Positions 1 to 8,760 of a stretch of DNA of 62,124 nucleotides are shown piece after piece. This DNA is from Rhodopila globiformis (GTDB lineage Bacteria; Pseudomonadota; Alphaproteobacteria; Acetobacterales; Acetobacteraceae). The number at the start of each line of letters is the position of its first letter. The first letter of the stretch is position 1. The translations under genes were made by a program, and so were the position numbers. The DNA lies in the NCBI RefSeq assembly GCF_002937115.1, contig NZ_NHRY01000219.1:1-62124 (forward strand), written 5' to 3'. Below the pieces are notes generated by a model that ran no database searches, had not been told where the DNA came from, and saw only the letters and a program-made list of their open reading frames with translations.

Positions 1-96
1 GTTGTTCGCAGCGGTCACGCCAACGGACCCCGGACGGCCCGGCAAATGGTCCTTGATCCGCTCCCACTGGTCGTCGCGCAAGGCATGTCGATGCAT
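1..96 (-). CDS. IS5-family transposase, N-terminal end (cut by window edge)
   Basis: The reverse strand opens with ATG at 96 and reads MHRHALRDDQWERIKDHLPG, then GRPGSVGVTAANN, to the window edge. The DQWERI(K/A)..LPG opening is typical of IS5-family (IS427-like) DDE transposases, whose first domain is an HTH-like region. Only 32 codons are visible, so intactness cannot be judged. The gene points out of the window and its promoter side faces the ybbA terminus at 368. Confidence 0.75.
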   Translation of the reverse strand, partial: MHRHALRDDQWERIKDHLPGRPGSVGVTAANN

Positions 97-367
97 CGGT
101 CAGCCTCTCCAAAGCTGACTGCCTATGCATCGAAGAACCGGGGCTGCTGGAATCGGGAAGCCGCTTGTTGATCAACGATTCCGCCGCACTGTTGCAGCCC
201 AGACTCACTCGGCTGGCTCCAATTGACGACACGCCCTATATCGCACCAAAATGCTCAAATGAACTGCATTGGGCCTTCGCCGGCCATGACGTCGGGAAAG
301 TCTGCGCCCGCCGCGACGCTGAAACATACGACACCTGCCGTGGTGCGAAGAAGCCAACCATCACCCA
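97..367. other. Gene-free gap between IS5 end and ybbA stop
   Basis: No coding region with recognisable product is seen. The upstream terminal part of the IS5 element must lie in the first tens of bases, but no terminal inverted repeat can be defined because the far end is outside the window. The permease gene that normally follows ybbA would be expected here and is missing. Confidence 0.5.
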
Positions 368-1081
368 TCACGCCGCCACCGCCTCGTCCACCCGCCCGTC
401 CGACAGATGCACCTGGCGGTCGCAGCGGGCCGCGAGGTCGCGGTCGTGGGTGATCAGCAGGAGCGTCGTCCCGGTGCGCCGGCGCAGTTCGAACAGCAGG
501 TCGATCACCGCCTGGCCGGTGGCGTGATCCAGGTTGCCCGTCGGCTCGTCGGCCAGCAGCAGGGCCGGCTCCGGGGCGAAGGCGCGGGCCAGGGCGACGC
601 GCTGCTGCTCGCCGCCCGACAACTGGCCGGGCAGGTGGGTCAGGCGGTGGCCGAGGCCGACGGCGTCCAGCGCGGCGCGTGCCCGGCCGCCGGCGTCGCG
701 CAGGCCGGCCAGCTCCAGCGGCACCGCGACGTTCTCCAGCGCGGTCATGGTCGGGATCAGGTGGAAGGCCTGGAACACGATGCCGATCTGCGCGCGACGC
801 AGGCGGGCGAGGGCGTCCTCATTGAGGTCGGTGATCTCCTGTCCGGCCAGCGAAACGCTGCCGGCGGTGGCGCGTTCCAGTCCGGCCAGCACCATCAGCA
901 GGCTGGTCTTGCCCGAGCCGGAGGGGCCGATCAGCCCGACCGCCTCCCCCTTCGCGATGTCCAGGCCGACACCACGTAAGATGTTGACCGGCCCGGCGGC
1001 GGACGGCACGGTGAGGTGCAGGTCCCTGATCCGCACAAGTGGCACGCCGGGTGGGAACGGAGAAGGCGGGATGGCATCCAT
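368..1081 (-). CDS. ABC transporter ATP-binding protein, YbbA/LolD type
   Basis: ATPase of the MacB/LolD/YbbA export class, expected to power a YbbP-like permease acting at the cytoplasmic membrane. Visible motifs: Walker A GPSGSGKTS near residue 54, Q-loop (FQAFHL), signature LSGGEQQR, Walker B LLLADEPTGNLD and switch His in LITHD. About 237 residues, normal for the family. The ATG at 1081 is chosen; an in-frame TTG lies two codons upstream. It is divergent from tesA and the two starts overlap by about 11 bp, the same ybbA/tesA arrangement as in E. coli. No permease gene follows; a gap and an IS5 end lie downstream. The substrate cannot be told from the sequence. Confidence 0.85.
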   Translation of the reverse strand: MDAIPPSPFPPGVPLVRIRDLHLTVPSAAGPVNILRGVGLDIAKGEAVGLIGPSGSGKTSLLMVLAGLERATAGSVSLAGQEITDLNEDALARLRRAQIGIVFQAFHLIPTMTALENVAVPLELAGLRDAGGRARAALDAVGLGHRLTHLPGQLSGGEQQRVALARAFAPEPALLLADEPTGNLDHATGQAVIDLLFELRRRTGTTLLLITHDRDLAARCDRQVHLSDGRVDEAVAA

Positions 1082-1742
1082 TGGCAAACTATATTGGCAC
1101 GCGGCGCATTGGCGAAAGGCCTGGTGCGCGGTTGCAATGGTGTTATCCGTTGTGGCAGCGATGCCGGCCGCCCGGGCGGCGGCGCCGCGGCTGCTGGTGC
1201 TCGGCGACTCGCTGTCCGCCGGCTACGGTCTGCCGCATGACCAGGGGTTCGAGGCGCAGCTGCAGCAGGCGCTGAAGGCGCACGGCCACGACGTGACCAT
1301 TATCGACGGCGCCGTCTCGGGCGACACCAGCGCCGGCGGGCGGGCGCGGCTGGACTGGGTGCTGGCCGACGGCGCGGACGCGGCCATCGTCGAACTCGGC
1401 GCCAATGACGGGCTGCGTGGCCTGGACCCGAAGGAAATGGAGGCGAACCTGACCGCCATCCTGGACACGCTGGCGGACCGGCACATCCCGGTGCTGCTCA
1501 CGGGAATGTATGCGCCGCCCAATCTCGGCCCGGACTACGAGGCGGCGTTCCGCGCGGTATTCGATCGCCTGGGGAAGCGGCCGGGTGTACTGTACGACCC
1601 CTTCTTCCTTAAAGGCGTGGCGACGGTGGACGATCTGAACCAGGCGGACCGGATGCATCCCAATCCGGAAGGCGTGCGGCGGATCGTTGCCCGACTCCTG
1701 CCGCTTGTGGAACAACTGCTGGCGGAAGCGAAACCCGCATGA
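1071..1742 (+). CDS. tesA: Arylesterase / lysophospholipase L1-like SGNH hydrolase TesA
   Basis: Secreted GDSL/SGNH esterase hydrolysing acyl esters or thioesters. A signal peptide is visible: positive n-region (HWRK), hydrophobic stretch AWCAVAMVLSVVAAM and an ARA-A type cleavage site. The four SGNH blocks are present: GDSLSAGY (Ser nucleophile), a Gly in the VSGDTSAGG region, GANDGLRG (Asn) and DRMHPNPEG (Asp-His). About 223 residues, normal for TesA. The start at 1071 keeps the whole signal peptide and has a purine-rich AACGGAG/AGAAGG upstream; the later ATG at 1137 would remove the basic n-region. Divergent from the YbbA-type ATPase and followed after 9 bp by thpR. Confidence 0.9.
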   Translation: MASIGKLYWHAAHWRKAWCAVAMVLSVVAAMPAARAAAPRLLVLGDSLSAGYGLPHDQGFEAQLQQALKAHGHDVTIIDGAVSGDTSAGGRARLDWVLADGADAAIVELGANDGLRGLDPKEMEANLTAILDTLADRHIPVLLTGMYAPPNLGPDYEAAFRAVFDRLGKRPGVLYDPFFLKGVATVDDLNQADRMHPNPEGVRRIVARLLPLVEQLLAEAKPA

Positions 1743-1751
1743 GGTGGCCCG

Positions 1752-2285
1752 ATGAGACTGTTTGTCGCCCTCGATCTGCCCTGGGTCCTGCGGGAGAGGC
1801 TGTCGGCCCTGGCGGGCGGGCTGCCCGGCGCCCGCTGGGTGCCGCCGGAGAATTACCACCTGACCCTGCGCTTCATCGGCGAGACTCCCGGCCATAAGGC
1901 GGAAGACATCGACATGGCCCTGGCCGGGCTGCGGGCGCGGGGGTTCGCGTTGACGCTGGCCGGTGTCGGCACCTTTACCAAGGGCGGCCGCAGCACCGCC
2001 CTGTGGATCGGCGTCGAGCGCAACCCGCAGCTGGATCACCTGCAGAACAAGATCGAGATCGCGCTGCAGCGCTGCGGCCTGGACCCCGAGCGGCGGCGGT
2101 TCCAGCCGCACGTGACGCTGGCACGGCTGGACAACGTGCCCGAGGGCAAGCTGGTGTCGTTTGTCCAGGCGCACAACCTGTTCCGCGCGGACCCGCTGCC
2201 GATCGAGCACTTCACGCTGTTCAGCTCGCAGCTGGGGAAGGAGGCGTCTGTCTATACGCCGGAGGTGGAGTACGAGCTGGGGTAG
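1752..2285 (+). CDS. thpR: RNA 2',3'-cyclic phosphodiesterase (ThpR/LigT, 2H family)
   Basis: Cytoplasmic 2H phosphoesterase that opens 2',3'-cyclic phosphates on RNA ends. Both catalytic HxTx tetrads are visible: HLTL in YHLTLRFIGE near residue 37 and HVTL in QPHVTLARL near residue 120. Length 177 residues is normal. It begins MRLFVALDLP, a characteristic start of the family, 9 bp after the tesA stop, so the two are probably co-transcribed. Nothing unusual in composition. Confidence 0.92.
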   Translation: MRLFVALDLPWVLRERLSALAGGLPGARWVPPENYHLTLRFIGETPGHKAEDIDMALAGLRARGFALTLAGVGTFTKGGRSTALWIGVERNPQLDHLQNKIEIALQRCGLDPERRRFQPHVTLARLDNVPEGKLVSFVQAHNLFRADPLPIEHFTLFSSQLGKEASVYTPEVEYELG

Positions 2286-2581
2286 CTCGCTGCCGGGACC
2301 GGACGTCGGGTTATTCCCACAAGGCGGAGACGTTCAACATCGCTGCGAGCCGAGCAGGCGCGGTCAATGACTATTGAGCGCACGCGATATGGTGCCGAAT
2401 GGCGCGCGATCGCAAGCGCCTACAAATCTATGTCCCTTGCGCCGGGTTGCAGATGGGCGGCGAAGAATTCCGTTTTTTGGAGTAACAACAAATATTTGAA
2501 CGTGAGCTGATTCTGCCGTCCGTGTTCCGCAAGTGCGCGTGAGGACGCGCATCGGATCTCGAACCGGCAGCTAACCCGGAT

Positions 2582-2985
2582 GGCTCTTGTCGGGTTCCGG
2601 GGTGGTCGGGTGAGGCGTTCCACGGCCGCGAAATCCAACCAGAACCGTGTTGAAAAGGTCCACGACACTGCCCTGTCGGATGACGTGCGCCCCCGCTGCG
2701 GCAACAGCCCCGCTGCATTTGCGTTCAGCTGCGTTCATCTGCGGTTCCATTTCTGCTTTGGCGCAGCACGCATGCGTTGGAACATCCCTCCCGCCGCCAC
2801 GCTGATGCAAGACCCGCAAATGAACGCAGATGAACGCAGATGGGCCGGTGGTGAACTGGACCTCCGAACGTACTGTTGGCCGCGCGCCGATCGTTGCCAG
2901 GGCGCTCGGTTGCGGTTTTCAAGGGTCCTGCCGGGTTCCGGATGGGCGGTGAAGCGTCTCACCACCCCGAAATCCAACAAGAGCC
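2582..2985. mobile_element. MITE with ISL3-like ends, copy 1 (404 bp)
   Basis: Both ends begin GGCTCTTGT when read inward, followed by a GG(G/A)TT(C/T)CGGGGTGGT block, giving an imperfect terminal inverted repeat of about 25 bp. Flanks are ACCCGGAT (2574-2581) and ACCTGGAT (2986-2993), an 8-bp duplication with one mismatch. The element has no gene. It is an inverted homologue of 20822-21206. GGCTCTT ends and 8-bp target duplications are known features of ISL3-family elements; assignment to that family is inference. The rest of the 2286-3018 gap shows no gene. Confidence 0.8.
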
Positions 2986-3018
2986 ACCTGGATTTGCCAG
3001 CCAAATCACAACTTATCG

Positions 3019-4501
3019 TTACCTGGACTTTGGCGTTTTCCAGACCGCTTGGAAGCGTCCGGATAGTTGGCTGCGTGTGCCGGGCTCAGGAGATCCTGTA
3101 GGCAGGAACGACGTTTCCCCTGTGTTGGTCGTACGGGAAACAGATCGTGGCGAAGATTGCGCAGCCCGGGAACGCCCGGGCGATGGAGATTTGGCTGGCG
3201 CCGTTCGCGGCGCTGTTCACGCAGCCGTCGTGGTTGAATGCGTTGGCTCTGGCGACGGGGGCGTTGCTGTGCCTGAACCGCCGCACCGTCTGCGCGGCGC
3301 TGCGCGCGGTGGATGGCGCGTCGGACCAGGGGTTCAGCCGGTTCCACCGCTTCCTCTCGCGCGGAGCCTGGTCAGGCCTGCAAGGCTCCAGGATCCTGCT
3401 TGGCCTGTTGGTGAAGGCGTTCGTGCCGGACGGCCAGCCGCTGGTGATTGGCGTGGATGACAGCATCGAGCGAAGGCGCGGCGACAAGATCCGCGACAAG
3501 GGCATCTACCGTGATCCGGTGCGCTCCAGCCGCGGCTTCTTCGTCAAGGTCGAGGGTTTGCGCTGGCTGTCGTTTCATCTGCTGGCCAAACCCGGGTTCG
3601 CCAGGCGCACCTGGGCGAAGCTGGCCAAGGTTCCATCGGCTACGCCGAAGGAATGCCAGATGAGGGCTTGCCATTCCTGACGCTTCTGTGCCCCTCGGAA
3701 CGGGCCGATGCCAGGCGACAGCGACCGCACCGGACGGTGCCGCAGAAGGCCATGTTGGGTATGCGCCTGATTGCCCGCTGGTTGCCGCACCGGCGGCTGG
3801 TGATGGTCGGGGACGGCGCGTTCGCCAGCCTGACGATTTTCCAGAAACTGAAGGACCGCGCGGTATGCGTGGCGCGGTGCCGGATGGACGCGCGGTTCTT
3901 CAACCCGCCGCGGCCGCGCAAGGACAGGCAGAAAGGCCGCTCGCGTGTGCTCGGCACCCGGCAGCTGACGCCCAAGACGCGCGCCTTCGTCTGCTCCGAC
4001 CCGGCGCGAACGGCGTTGGAGATCCTGACGTGGTACGCGATGCGCTGGGCGACGCTGTCCAAGGTTCCGCGCGCGTTCGCGCGTGGAATGGCAGCGGAGG
4101 GCGTGGAAGTCACCGTCGCGGAAACCCGACGCCATCTCGGGATCGAGACCCAGCGCCAGTGGTCGGATCTGGCGATCCAGCGCACCACGCCGCTGCTGCT
4201 CGGGTTGTTTTCGCTGGTGACGCTGTGGGCCGGTGACCTGGCAGCGCGGGCCGGCAAGCTCCCGGTGCTTGGCGCGGCCTGGTACAAGAACCCGGACCCG
4301 ACGTTCGCCGACGCCCTCGCCGTCGTCCGGCAGCGGCTGTGCGCGGAAGAGGCGGTGCGCCCGATCCTGTGGCGGGATGATTATCCGACCTGGCGGTCGC
4401 GACCGCGAACCGCGCAAAAGCCGAGGCCGATCAGCGAGCGGTTGGCGGAGCTTATGGCCTATGCCGCCTGACAGGCATCGGGATCGCCAAAGTCCAGGTA
4501 A
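3019..4501 (+). mobile_element. Decayed IS701-like insertion sequence
   Basis: A 17-bp perfect inverted repeat marks the ends: TTACCTGGACTTTGGCG at 3019-3035 and its reverse complement at 4485-4501. The enclosed reading frame is a DDE transposase broken by a frameshift (3147-4471). Length about 1.48 kb. No clear target duplication is seen at the borders. It lies 25 bp beyond the MITE duplication at 2986-2993, so this spot has taken at least two insertions. Confidence 0.8.
3147..4471 (+). pseudogene. IS701/IS4-like DDE transposase, frameshifted
   Basis: N-terminal half (GTG 3147, or ATG 3183) carries the first catalytic Asp in VDDSIERRRGDKI; the C-terminal half in another frame carries the second Asp in VMVGDGAFA and the Glu region AETRRHLGIETQRQWSD. 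Between the halves a 50-nt segment (3618-3667) interrupts the conserved ...RTWA/LPFLT... junction and shifts the frame. A related 51-nt segment (4052-4102, 17 codons) sits in frame after RWA. The part between the second Asp and the Glu also looks shorter than in intact relatives. Not expected to make active transposase. Confidence 0.8.
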
Positions 4502-4531
4502 AATTTGGCGTTGGTCCTTGGAATCGTCCAG

Positions 4532-4707
4532 CTAGAGCAGACCGCAGGTTCGTTGAGACACGGCGACGGCGCACCTCACGCGTCATGGCCCGGCTTGTCC
4601 GGGCCACCTATTCCAGCACGTGTGCCGCGACAGGTGGCCCGGACAAGCCGGGCCATGACGATGAAGACAGGCCGTCTGCGTCCCAACTAACCTGCGGTCT
4701 GCTGTAG
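4532..4707. repeat. Intergenic repeat family A, full copy
   Basis: Ends are inverted copies of AGCAGACCGCAGGTT, the right end reading AACCTGCGGTCTGCT. Inside is a long hairpin: GTCATGGCCCGGCTTGTCC and GGGCCACCT pair with AGGTGGCCC and GGACAAGCCGGGCCATGAC. The same arrangement recurs at 35136-35310, and a collapsed copy lies at 40433-40488. No coding potential. Could act as transcription terminator for either side. Confidence 0.8.
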
Positions 4708-4726
4708 CCGAGTGACTTTCAGGCTT

Positions 4727-5371
4727 TCAGCCGCCGGCGCAATAGGTGCAGCCGGCTTCCTGCGCGCGGTTTACGCCCCAGGTGCCGGACGGGATGAGCG
4801 AAACGCCCGGCACCAGGTTCGCGGTCCATTCCTTTGCCGCCTCGTCCGCGCTCAGCCCGGCGTTGCCGGCAAGCATCTTGCTCATGAAAACGAGCGCCAT
4901 ATGGCATGCGCCGAAAACCGCGCCCTTCCCGAGTAGCCGGTCAATCGCCATGTCGTCCACAATCAGGACGCCGGGCTTTGGGTTCAGGAAGGGATTTTTC
5001 ATTGCTGGCGCCTTGGTCTCGGGATCGACGATGTGGAATGCCTCGCCGACCTTGTATTTTGCCCAGATTTCGCTGTTGAGGGCGATGGGGAACCCCATAT
5101 GGCGCAGAACGACGACCGACGTCGCTGAACCCGGTGCGGGGTTGGTTTGCAGGAACGTCAGTGCGTATGCCAGCGGGAAACCGGCGTTGATGCCATAAGC
5201 GTCCACCAACTGCCGATGGCGCCCCGTAAGCTTGCCTGGCCAGTCCGTGTTGTCAGCCTGCGCCGTGTCCGCCTCGGCGTGAGCGGACGTCAGGCCGATC
5301 ATTCCGACTGTGAAAGCACCGGCCAGCCGGCCGAATAAATTTCGCCGAGGCGCTGAATCGGTCGCGTGCAT
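4727..5371 (-). CDS. Exported protein with twin-arginine-like signal, unknown function (DsrE-like?)
   Basis: 214 residues. The N-terminus PRRNLFGRLAGAFTVGMIGL with a following AHA site looks like a Tat-type signal peptide, so the mature protein is probably periplasmic. The body contains segments such as VVVLRHMGFPIAL and CHMALVFMSKML, and the C-terminus ends in GCTYCAGG, a CxxC pair. The size and pattern recall Tat-exported proteins with a DsrE/DsrF-like fold, but no diagnostic motif proves this. It stands alone between a repeat and the mla operon, on the opposite strand. No partner or substrate can be named. Confidence 0.6.
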   Translation of the reverse strand: MHATDSAPRRNLFGRLAGAFTVGMIGLTSAHAEADTAQADNTDWPGKLTGRHRQLVDAYGINAGFPLAYALTFLQTNPAPGSATSVVVLRHMGFPIALNSEIWAKYKVGEAFHIVDPETKAPAMKNPFLNPKPGVLIVDDMAIDRLLGKGAVFGACHMALVFMSKMLAGNAGLSADEAAKEWTANLVPGVSLIPSGTWGVNRAQEAGCTYCAGG

Positions 5372-5817
5372 ATTTTTCCTCCCATTCTGCGGTTGTTGTT
5401 GCTCACGGCGTCCGCACTCTTAGCAGCATTCCACAATACTACAGCAAACGGCAGGTCGGTCGAGACAGGACGATGGCGCCCCCTCATCGTCAGTGCACGG
5501 TCATGACGGTGACGGAGAAGACCTTGCTCCGTCCGACCCATCCAGATACGCAACGGATCAGGCCGGCCCTGGCGTAACGGGCATGGGCGCGCGGCCTGTC
5601 CCGCTGTCCCGCCGCCTGTCACACAGTCTCAATCCCGGAGAACCACGCCGACGCGGGCAGCCGCCGCACCGCCATGCTTTCGGCAAGGTCAAGGGCCGCT
5701 TCCCACCCACGCCGGCCCTCCTCGATCACCATCAGGCCCTCCGGAGACCACCGAGGGTGGTTGACTGTATCCATAATCGCAGGCAACAACCGTTTTGTTT
5801 CTGACACGCATGCCCCC
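5372..5817. other. Divergent intergenic region with half repeat
   Basis: Separates two divergent units. A left end of family A (CTACAGCAAACGGCAGGTCG, from 5439) is followed by a degenerate GTCATGACGGTGACGGAG segment; the right end is lost. In-frame upstream starts for the next gene exist at ATG 5674 and TTG 5761, so part of this gap may be coding. Confidence 0.5.
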
Positions 5818-6969
5818 GTGGACCGCTTGGAACCCGCAACCCGGACCGCATCGGCGCCAGCCTGGCAGCTGAACCAGGCGAACGGCCGCCCCGTCCTTGC
5901 CCTGAGCGGCGACTGGATGGCCCAGTCCGGCCGCGTGCCGCCATTCCCGCCGGACGCGCTGCGCGGGATCGCGAAAGGCGACCTCCTGGCCTTCGATATC
6001 TCCGGCGTCGGCCAATGGGACAGCGGCCTCGTCGCCTTCCTATGGGATGCCAAGCGGACGGCGACGGCCGCCGGGATCGGCATCGCCGGCGACACCCTGC
6101 CGCCATCGGCGCGCACCCTGCTGGGCCTGCTGCCCGGCCGCGTCGCCCCACCCGGCCCGCCGCCCCGCCGCCGGTTCGAGCCGCTGGCCTGGCTCGGCGG
6201 CGCCACCATCGACCTGCTGGCCGAGACCGGCACGCTCAGCACCCTGCTGGGCGGCACCGCCAAGGGCGGATTCCTGGCGCTGATCGGCCGGGCGCGGATG
6301 CGGCCCGTCGACCTGCTCGACAACATCCGCGACGCCGGACCCGCCGCCCTGACGATCATCGGCGTGGTGAACTTCCTGCTCGGCGCCATCTTCGCCTTCG
6401 TCGGCGCCGTGCAGCTGCAGCGCTTCGCCGCCGACATCTACGTCGCCAACCTAGTCGGCCTGGCTCTGGTGCGCGAGATGTCGGCCGTCATCACCGCCAT
6501 CGTCATGGCCGGCCGTACCGGCGGCGCCTACGCCGCGCGCATCGCCACCATGCAGGGCAACGAGGAAATCGATGCGCTGCAGGTCATCGGCATCCCGACC
6601 GAGGACTACATCCTGCTGCCGTCGATCCTGGCGCTGGTCCTGACGATGCCGCTGCTCTACCTTTATGGCTGCCTGATCGGCATGATCGGCGGCGGCGTGG
6701 TGGCGGTGTCGATGCTGAACGTCACCGCCGCCGGCTACATCCAGCAGATCCTCGGCGCGGTGCCGTTCAGCCAGTTCCTGTTCGGCTTCGGCAAGACCGT
6801 CGCCTTCGCCATCTTCATCGGCGTCACCAGCTGCCGCATCGGCCTGAAGGCCGGGCGCAGCGCCGCCGACGTCGGCACCGCGGCGACCCGCGCGGTGGTC
6901 ACCGGCATCGTCGGCGTCATCGCGCTCGACTCGCTGTTCGCCGTCATCGCCACCATATTCGATTTCTGA
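5818..6969 (+). CDS. mlaE: MlaE-type permease with N-terminal STAS domain
   Basis: Inner-membrane permease of a Mla/Mce lipid ABC transporter. Residues about 15-110 form a STAS-like domain (VLALSGDW, LAFDISGVGQWDSG), and the rest is the MlaE domain with several hydrophobic helices and the conserved EMSAVITAIVMAGRTGGAYAA and GNEEIDALQV region. The fusion replaces a separate MlaB subunit. The GTG at 5818 is a cautious start; ATG 5674 and TTG 5761 are in frame and cannot be excluded, and no strong Shine-Dalgarno site decides. First gene of an operon with mlaF, mlaD and pqiC; 4 bp before mlaF. Confidence 0.88.
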   Translation: MDRLEPATRTASAPAWQLNQANGRPVLALSGDWMAQSGRVPPFPPDALRGIAKGDLLAFDISGVGQWDSGLVAFLWDAKRTATAAGIGIAGDTLPPSARTLLGLLPGRVAPPGPPPRRRFEPLAWLGGATIDLLAETGTLSTLLGGTAKGGFLALIGRARMRPVDLLDNIRDAGPAALTIIGVVNFLLGAIFAFVGAVQLQRFAADIYVANLVGLALVREMSAVITAIVMAGRTGGAYAARIATMQGNEEIDALQVIGIPTEDYILLPSILALVLTMPLLYLYGCLIGMIGGGVVAVSMLNVTAAGYIQQILGAVPFSQFLFGFGKTVAFAIFIGVTSCRIGLKAGRSAADVGTAATRAVVTGIVGVIALDSLFAVIATIFDF

Positions 6970-6973
6970 AGCC

Positions 6974-7795
6974 ATGGCCGATCCGCGATTGAACAGGGGA
7001 GGCGAGGCGCCGTTGCTGGCGGTCAGGAACGTGACGCTGGCCTTCGGCCCGAAGGTGATCCAGCACGACCTGTCGTTCGACGTGCGCCGCGGCAGCATCT
7101 TCGCGCTGATGGGCGGCAGCGGCTGCGGCAAGAGCACGGTGCTGAAATCCCTGATTGGTCTGCTGCGCCCGCGCGCCGGCCGCATCCTGGTCGATAGCGA
7201 GGACTACTGGGCGGCGTCCGAGGCCCGCCGCACCGCCATCGGCCGCCGCTTCGGCGTGCTGTTCCAGAGCGGCGCGCTGTGGAGCTCGCTGACCGTCGGC
7301 GAGAACGTCGCCCTGCCGCTGCAGATGTTCACCCGCCTGCCGGCCACCGCCATCCGCCGCCTGGTGGAACTGAAGCTGGCGCTGGTCGGCATGGAGCACG
7401 CGATCGACCAGTTCCCCTCCGACATCAGCGGCGGCATGAAGAAGCGCGCCGGCCTGGCGCGGGCGCTGGCGATGGACCCGGACGTGCTGTTCTTCGACGA
7501 GCCCTCGGCCGGGCTCGACCCGATCACCTCCAGCCGGCTGGACGACCTGATCCTCAACCTGCGCGACGGGCTGGGCGCGACCATCGTCATCGTCAGCCAC
7601 GAACTGCCGAGCCTGTTCGCCATCGCCGACGACGGCATATTTCTGGATGCGCAGACGCGGACGGCAATCGCGCATGGCGCACCGGCCGCGTTGCGCGACA
7701 CCTGTCCGGACCCGCAAGTGGAGGCTTTCATGCGGCGCGAACGTCCCGAAGCCCTGGCCGCCACGGGGGCGAGCCCCAAGGGAGTGAGCCAATGA
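6974..7795 (+). CDS. mlaF: Mla-type ABC transporter ATPase
   Basis: Cytoplasmic ATPase driving phospholipid transport between membranes. Walker A GGSGCGKST lies at residues 47-55, the signature SGGMKKRAGLARAL and Walker B VLFFDEPSAGLDP follow, and the H-loop is in IVSHEL. SGGMKKR and DEPSAGLDP are distinctive of MlaF/MceG ATPases rather than general importers. About 273 residues. The stop overlaps the mlaD start as ATGA, indicating translational coupling. Confidence 0.93.
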   Translation: MADPRLNRGGEAPLLAVRNVTLAFGPKVIQHDLSFDVRRGSIFALMGGSGCGKSTVLKSLIGLLRPRAGRILVDSEDYWAASEARRTAIGRRFGVLFQSGALWSSLTVGENVALPLQMFTRLPATAIRRLVELKLALVGMEHAIDQFPSDISGGMKKRAGLARALAMDPDVLFFDEPSAGLDPITSSRLDDLILNLRDGLGATIVIVSHELPSLFAIADDGIFLDAQTRTAIAHGAPAALRDTCPDPQVEAFMRRERPEALAATGASPKGVSQ

Positions 7796-8760
7796 GCGCG
7801 CGCGGACAGGCCACAGTCGGCGCCTTCGTGCTGGGCGGCCTGCTGCTCGCCCTGGGGGCGGTGATCTTCTTCGGCAAGTTCAACATCTTCAATCCGGCGA
7901 TCCGCGCGGTGATCGTGTTCCAGGACTCGATCGCCGGCCTGTCCGTCGGCTCGCCGGTGACATTCCGCGGCGTGCCCATTGGCTCGGTGGAGAGCATCGC
8001 CATCCAGTTCGACCCCAGGAACAACATTGCCCTGATCCCGGTCATCGTCCGGATCGAGCCCGAGCGGGCGAAGATCGAGCGGCCGAGCGGCACGGCGGGG
8101 CTCGACCTGCCCGAGCTGATCAAGCGCGGCCTGCGGGCCGAGCTGAACGTGCAGAGCTTCGTCACCGGACAGTCACAGATCGACCTCGACTTCGATCCGG
8201 GGTCGGAGCCGGTCCTGCACCCCGACATCTCGACGCTGCCGGAGATCCCGACGCGGCAATCGACCATCCAGAAGGCGAAGGAACAGCTCAGCCAGCTGCC
8301 GCTGCGGGAACTGGCGGACGACGCCACCAAGACGCTGGCGAGCCTGCGCACCCTGTCGGAAAAGCTGGACAAGGACCTGCCGCCGCTGGTCGCGAGCCTG
8401 AAGACGACCTCGGACCAGTCGGTGCAGATGGTCCAGGCCGCGACGCAGGCGATCAAGGACCTGCAGGCCAGGATGGATACGACGCTGGCCGCCGTCAGCC
8501 GGCTGAGCGCCTCGACCGACACGCAGATGAACCAGCGCGGGGCGGAACTGCGGACGCTGCTGGCGACCACCAACCAGGCGATGACGCAGGCCCGCGACCT
8601 GCTGGGCGAGGTCCGCCGCGCCACCGCCAGCCGCGCGCCGGACCGCACCAACCTGGACGCGGCGCTGCGCGACATCGCCGCCGCGGCGGCCTCGCTGCGC
8701 GGCTTTGCCGGCGACATCGAGCGCAACCCGCAACTCCTGCTGACCGGACGCCGGCCATGA
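7792..8760 (+). CDS. mlaD: MlaD/MCE-domain substrate-binding protein
   Basis: Membrane-anchored periplasmic MCE protein. Residues about 7-30 are a transmembrane anchor (GAFVLGGLLLALGAVIFF); the single MCE domain follows (FQDSIAGLSVGSPVTFRGVPIG) to about residue 135. The C-terminal half is a long Ala/Gln-rich helical region likely to form a coiled coil, as in one-domain MCE proteins that build a tube. 322 residues. The start ATGA overlaps the mlaF stop and its own stop overlaps the pqiC start. Confidence 0.92.
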   Translation: MSARGQATVGAFVLGGLLLALGAVIFFGKFNIFNPAIRAVIVFQDSIAGLSVGSPVTFRGVPIGSVESIAIQFDPRNNIALIPVIVRIEPERAKIERPSGTAGLDLPELIKRGLRAELNVQSFVTGQSQIDLDFDPGSEPVLHPDISTLPEIPTRQSTIQKAKEQLSQLPLRELADDATKTLASLRTLSEKLDKDLPPLVASLKTTSDQSVQMVQAATQAIKDLQARMDTTLAAVSRLSASTDTQMNQRGAELRTLLATTNQAMTQARDLLGEVRRATASRAPDRTNLDAALRDIAAAAASLRGFAGDIERNPQLLLTGRRP

